A DNA stretch of 64,000 nt from Polynucleobacter necessarius (GTDB lineage: Bacteria > Pseudomonadota > Gammaproteobacteria > Burkholderiales > Burkholderiaceae). This document shows positions 63,606 through 64,000 of the stretch, piece after piece (position 1 is the first letter of the stretch; the number at the start of each line of letters is the position of its first letter). Position numbers and translations under genes: made by a program. Under the pieces are notes generated by a model that saw only the letters and a list, made by a program, of their open reading frames with translations, made no database searches and was not told the DNA's origin. The stretch spans positions 1,455,822 through 1,519,821 of the forward strand of contig NZ_LT615227.1 of the NCBI RefSeq assembly GCF_900096755.1, read 5' to 3'.

Positions 63606-64000
63606 ATGACACATAATCTAAACTCTAAACGCTGGTGTAGCAATAAGTCACAGGGCTATGTAATAGCGATCTTCGGCGTATTAGTTGCATTTTCTATGCG
63701 TTATATATTGCATCCCTTTTTAGGTAGCTCTTTACCGCTATTCTTTTTCCAAATCAATACAATTTTGATTGTTTACTTGTTTGGGGTGGGGCCAGGGTTA
63801 TTCACCATACTTATGAGCGCTCCCTTGATGATCTTTTACTTCATGGAGCCGTTTGGTGTTCTTAGTGTTGTTGATCAGCGTGACATTACCACTTTATTCG
63901 TTTATTTATCTTACACACTACTATCTAGCTTTTTGGTCGAATTATTACGTCGCGAACAATATAACTCCAAAGTGGCGATGTTGGTCAGCGAGACTCGTTG
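63606..64000 (+). CDS. Membrane sensor-like protein with DUF4118-type membrane region (partial)
   Basis: The reading frame is open from the ATG at 63606 to the window edge (131 codons visible). After a basic start (MTHNLNSKRWCSNKSQGY) come about four hydrophobic segments: VIAIFGVLVAFSMRYIL, FFFQINTILIVYLFGVG-PGLF, ILMSAPLMIFYFMEPFG, and TTLFVYLSYTLLSSFLVELL, followed by a helix beginning RREQYNSKVAML. This matches the KdpD-like DUF4118 membrane domain found before PAS and histidine-kinase modules. The downstream output domain is outside the window, so a histidine kinase or diguanylate cyclase is possible. It is divergent from the esterase remnant. Confidence 0.7.
   Translation, partial: MTHNLNSKRWCSNKSQGYVIAIFGVLVAFSMRYILHPFLGSSLPLFFFQINTILIVYLFGVGPGLFTILMSAPLMIFYFMEPFGVLSVVDQRDITTLFVYLSYTLLSSFLVELLRREQYNSKVAMLVSETR

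Overview
The window looks like a betaproteobacterial chromosome of the genus Polynucleobacter (Burkholderiaceae), and most resembles the Euplotes endosymbiont type, P. necessarius, rather than a free-living relative. The evidence is the gene content and order: parE-parC, a complete propionyl-CoA to succinyl-CoA operon, phaC-phaB-phaR, tig-clpP-clpX-lon and pyrG-kdsA-eno-ftsB. The base composition is moderate, and otherwise normal core genes are interrupted by young pseudogenes. This assignment is an inference from family knowledge; no search was run.

Layout. 51-1798: a decayed major-facilitator gene and a decayed class III CoA-transferase. 1878-6319: both topoisomerase IV subunits. 6325-11508: a group resembling carbon monoxide dehydrogenase maturation genes (broken xdhC, mocA, ridA, a VWA protein, a MoxR ATPase), then two small periplasmic cytochromes c behind a perfect FNR/ANR-type box. 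11595-19618: a GntR regulator divergent from mcm-meaB-pccB-pccA-epimerase. 19640-21419: tsaB, rimI and a degenerate glycosylase-fold or HolD-like protein. 21429-26710: lplT, alr, bamD, rluD, pgeF. 26828-32546: polyhydroxybutyrate genes with a frameshifted rimO inserted. 32587-38328: serB, a broken mfd, ispD, ispF. 38409-46273: tRNA-Leu, tig, clpP, clpX, lon (with a good sigma-32 promoter), tRNA-Val and a PpiD-like protein without its parvulin domain. 46299-52453: tesA, a ybbA pseudogene, purL and a spermidine synthase-like gene. 52539-55517: acnB and a small Imm-like membrane protein. 55630-62260: pyrG, kdsA, eno, ftsB, a broken hslO, gltX. 62340-64000: tRNA-Ala, tRNA-Glu, tRNA-Asp, a broken esterase and the start of a membrane sensor-like gene cut by the window edge.

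How the genes work together. Propionyl-CoA carboxylase, the epimerase and B12-dependent mutase feed propionyl-CoA into the TCA cycle, where AcnB acts. PhaC, PhaB, PhaR and the thiolase store surplus acetyl-CoA as polyhydroxybutyrate. TF, ClpXP and Lon form a proteostasis block.

Eight genes are broken (MFS transporter, CaiB-like, XdhC, RimO, Mfd, YbbA, HslO, esterase). Lesions include single-base indels, some in homopolymers, but also inferred C-to-T nonsense or missense changes and a large internal deletion. Several lesions cluster within single genes while long essential genes are clean, so real gene erosion is more likely than random sequencing error. No stretch longer than 300 bases lacks a gene. 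No insertion sequence, prophage or CRISPR array was seen.
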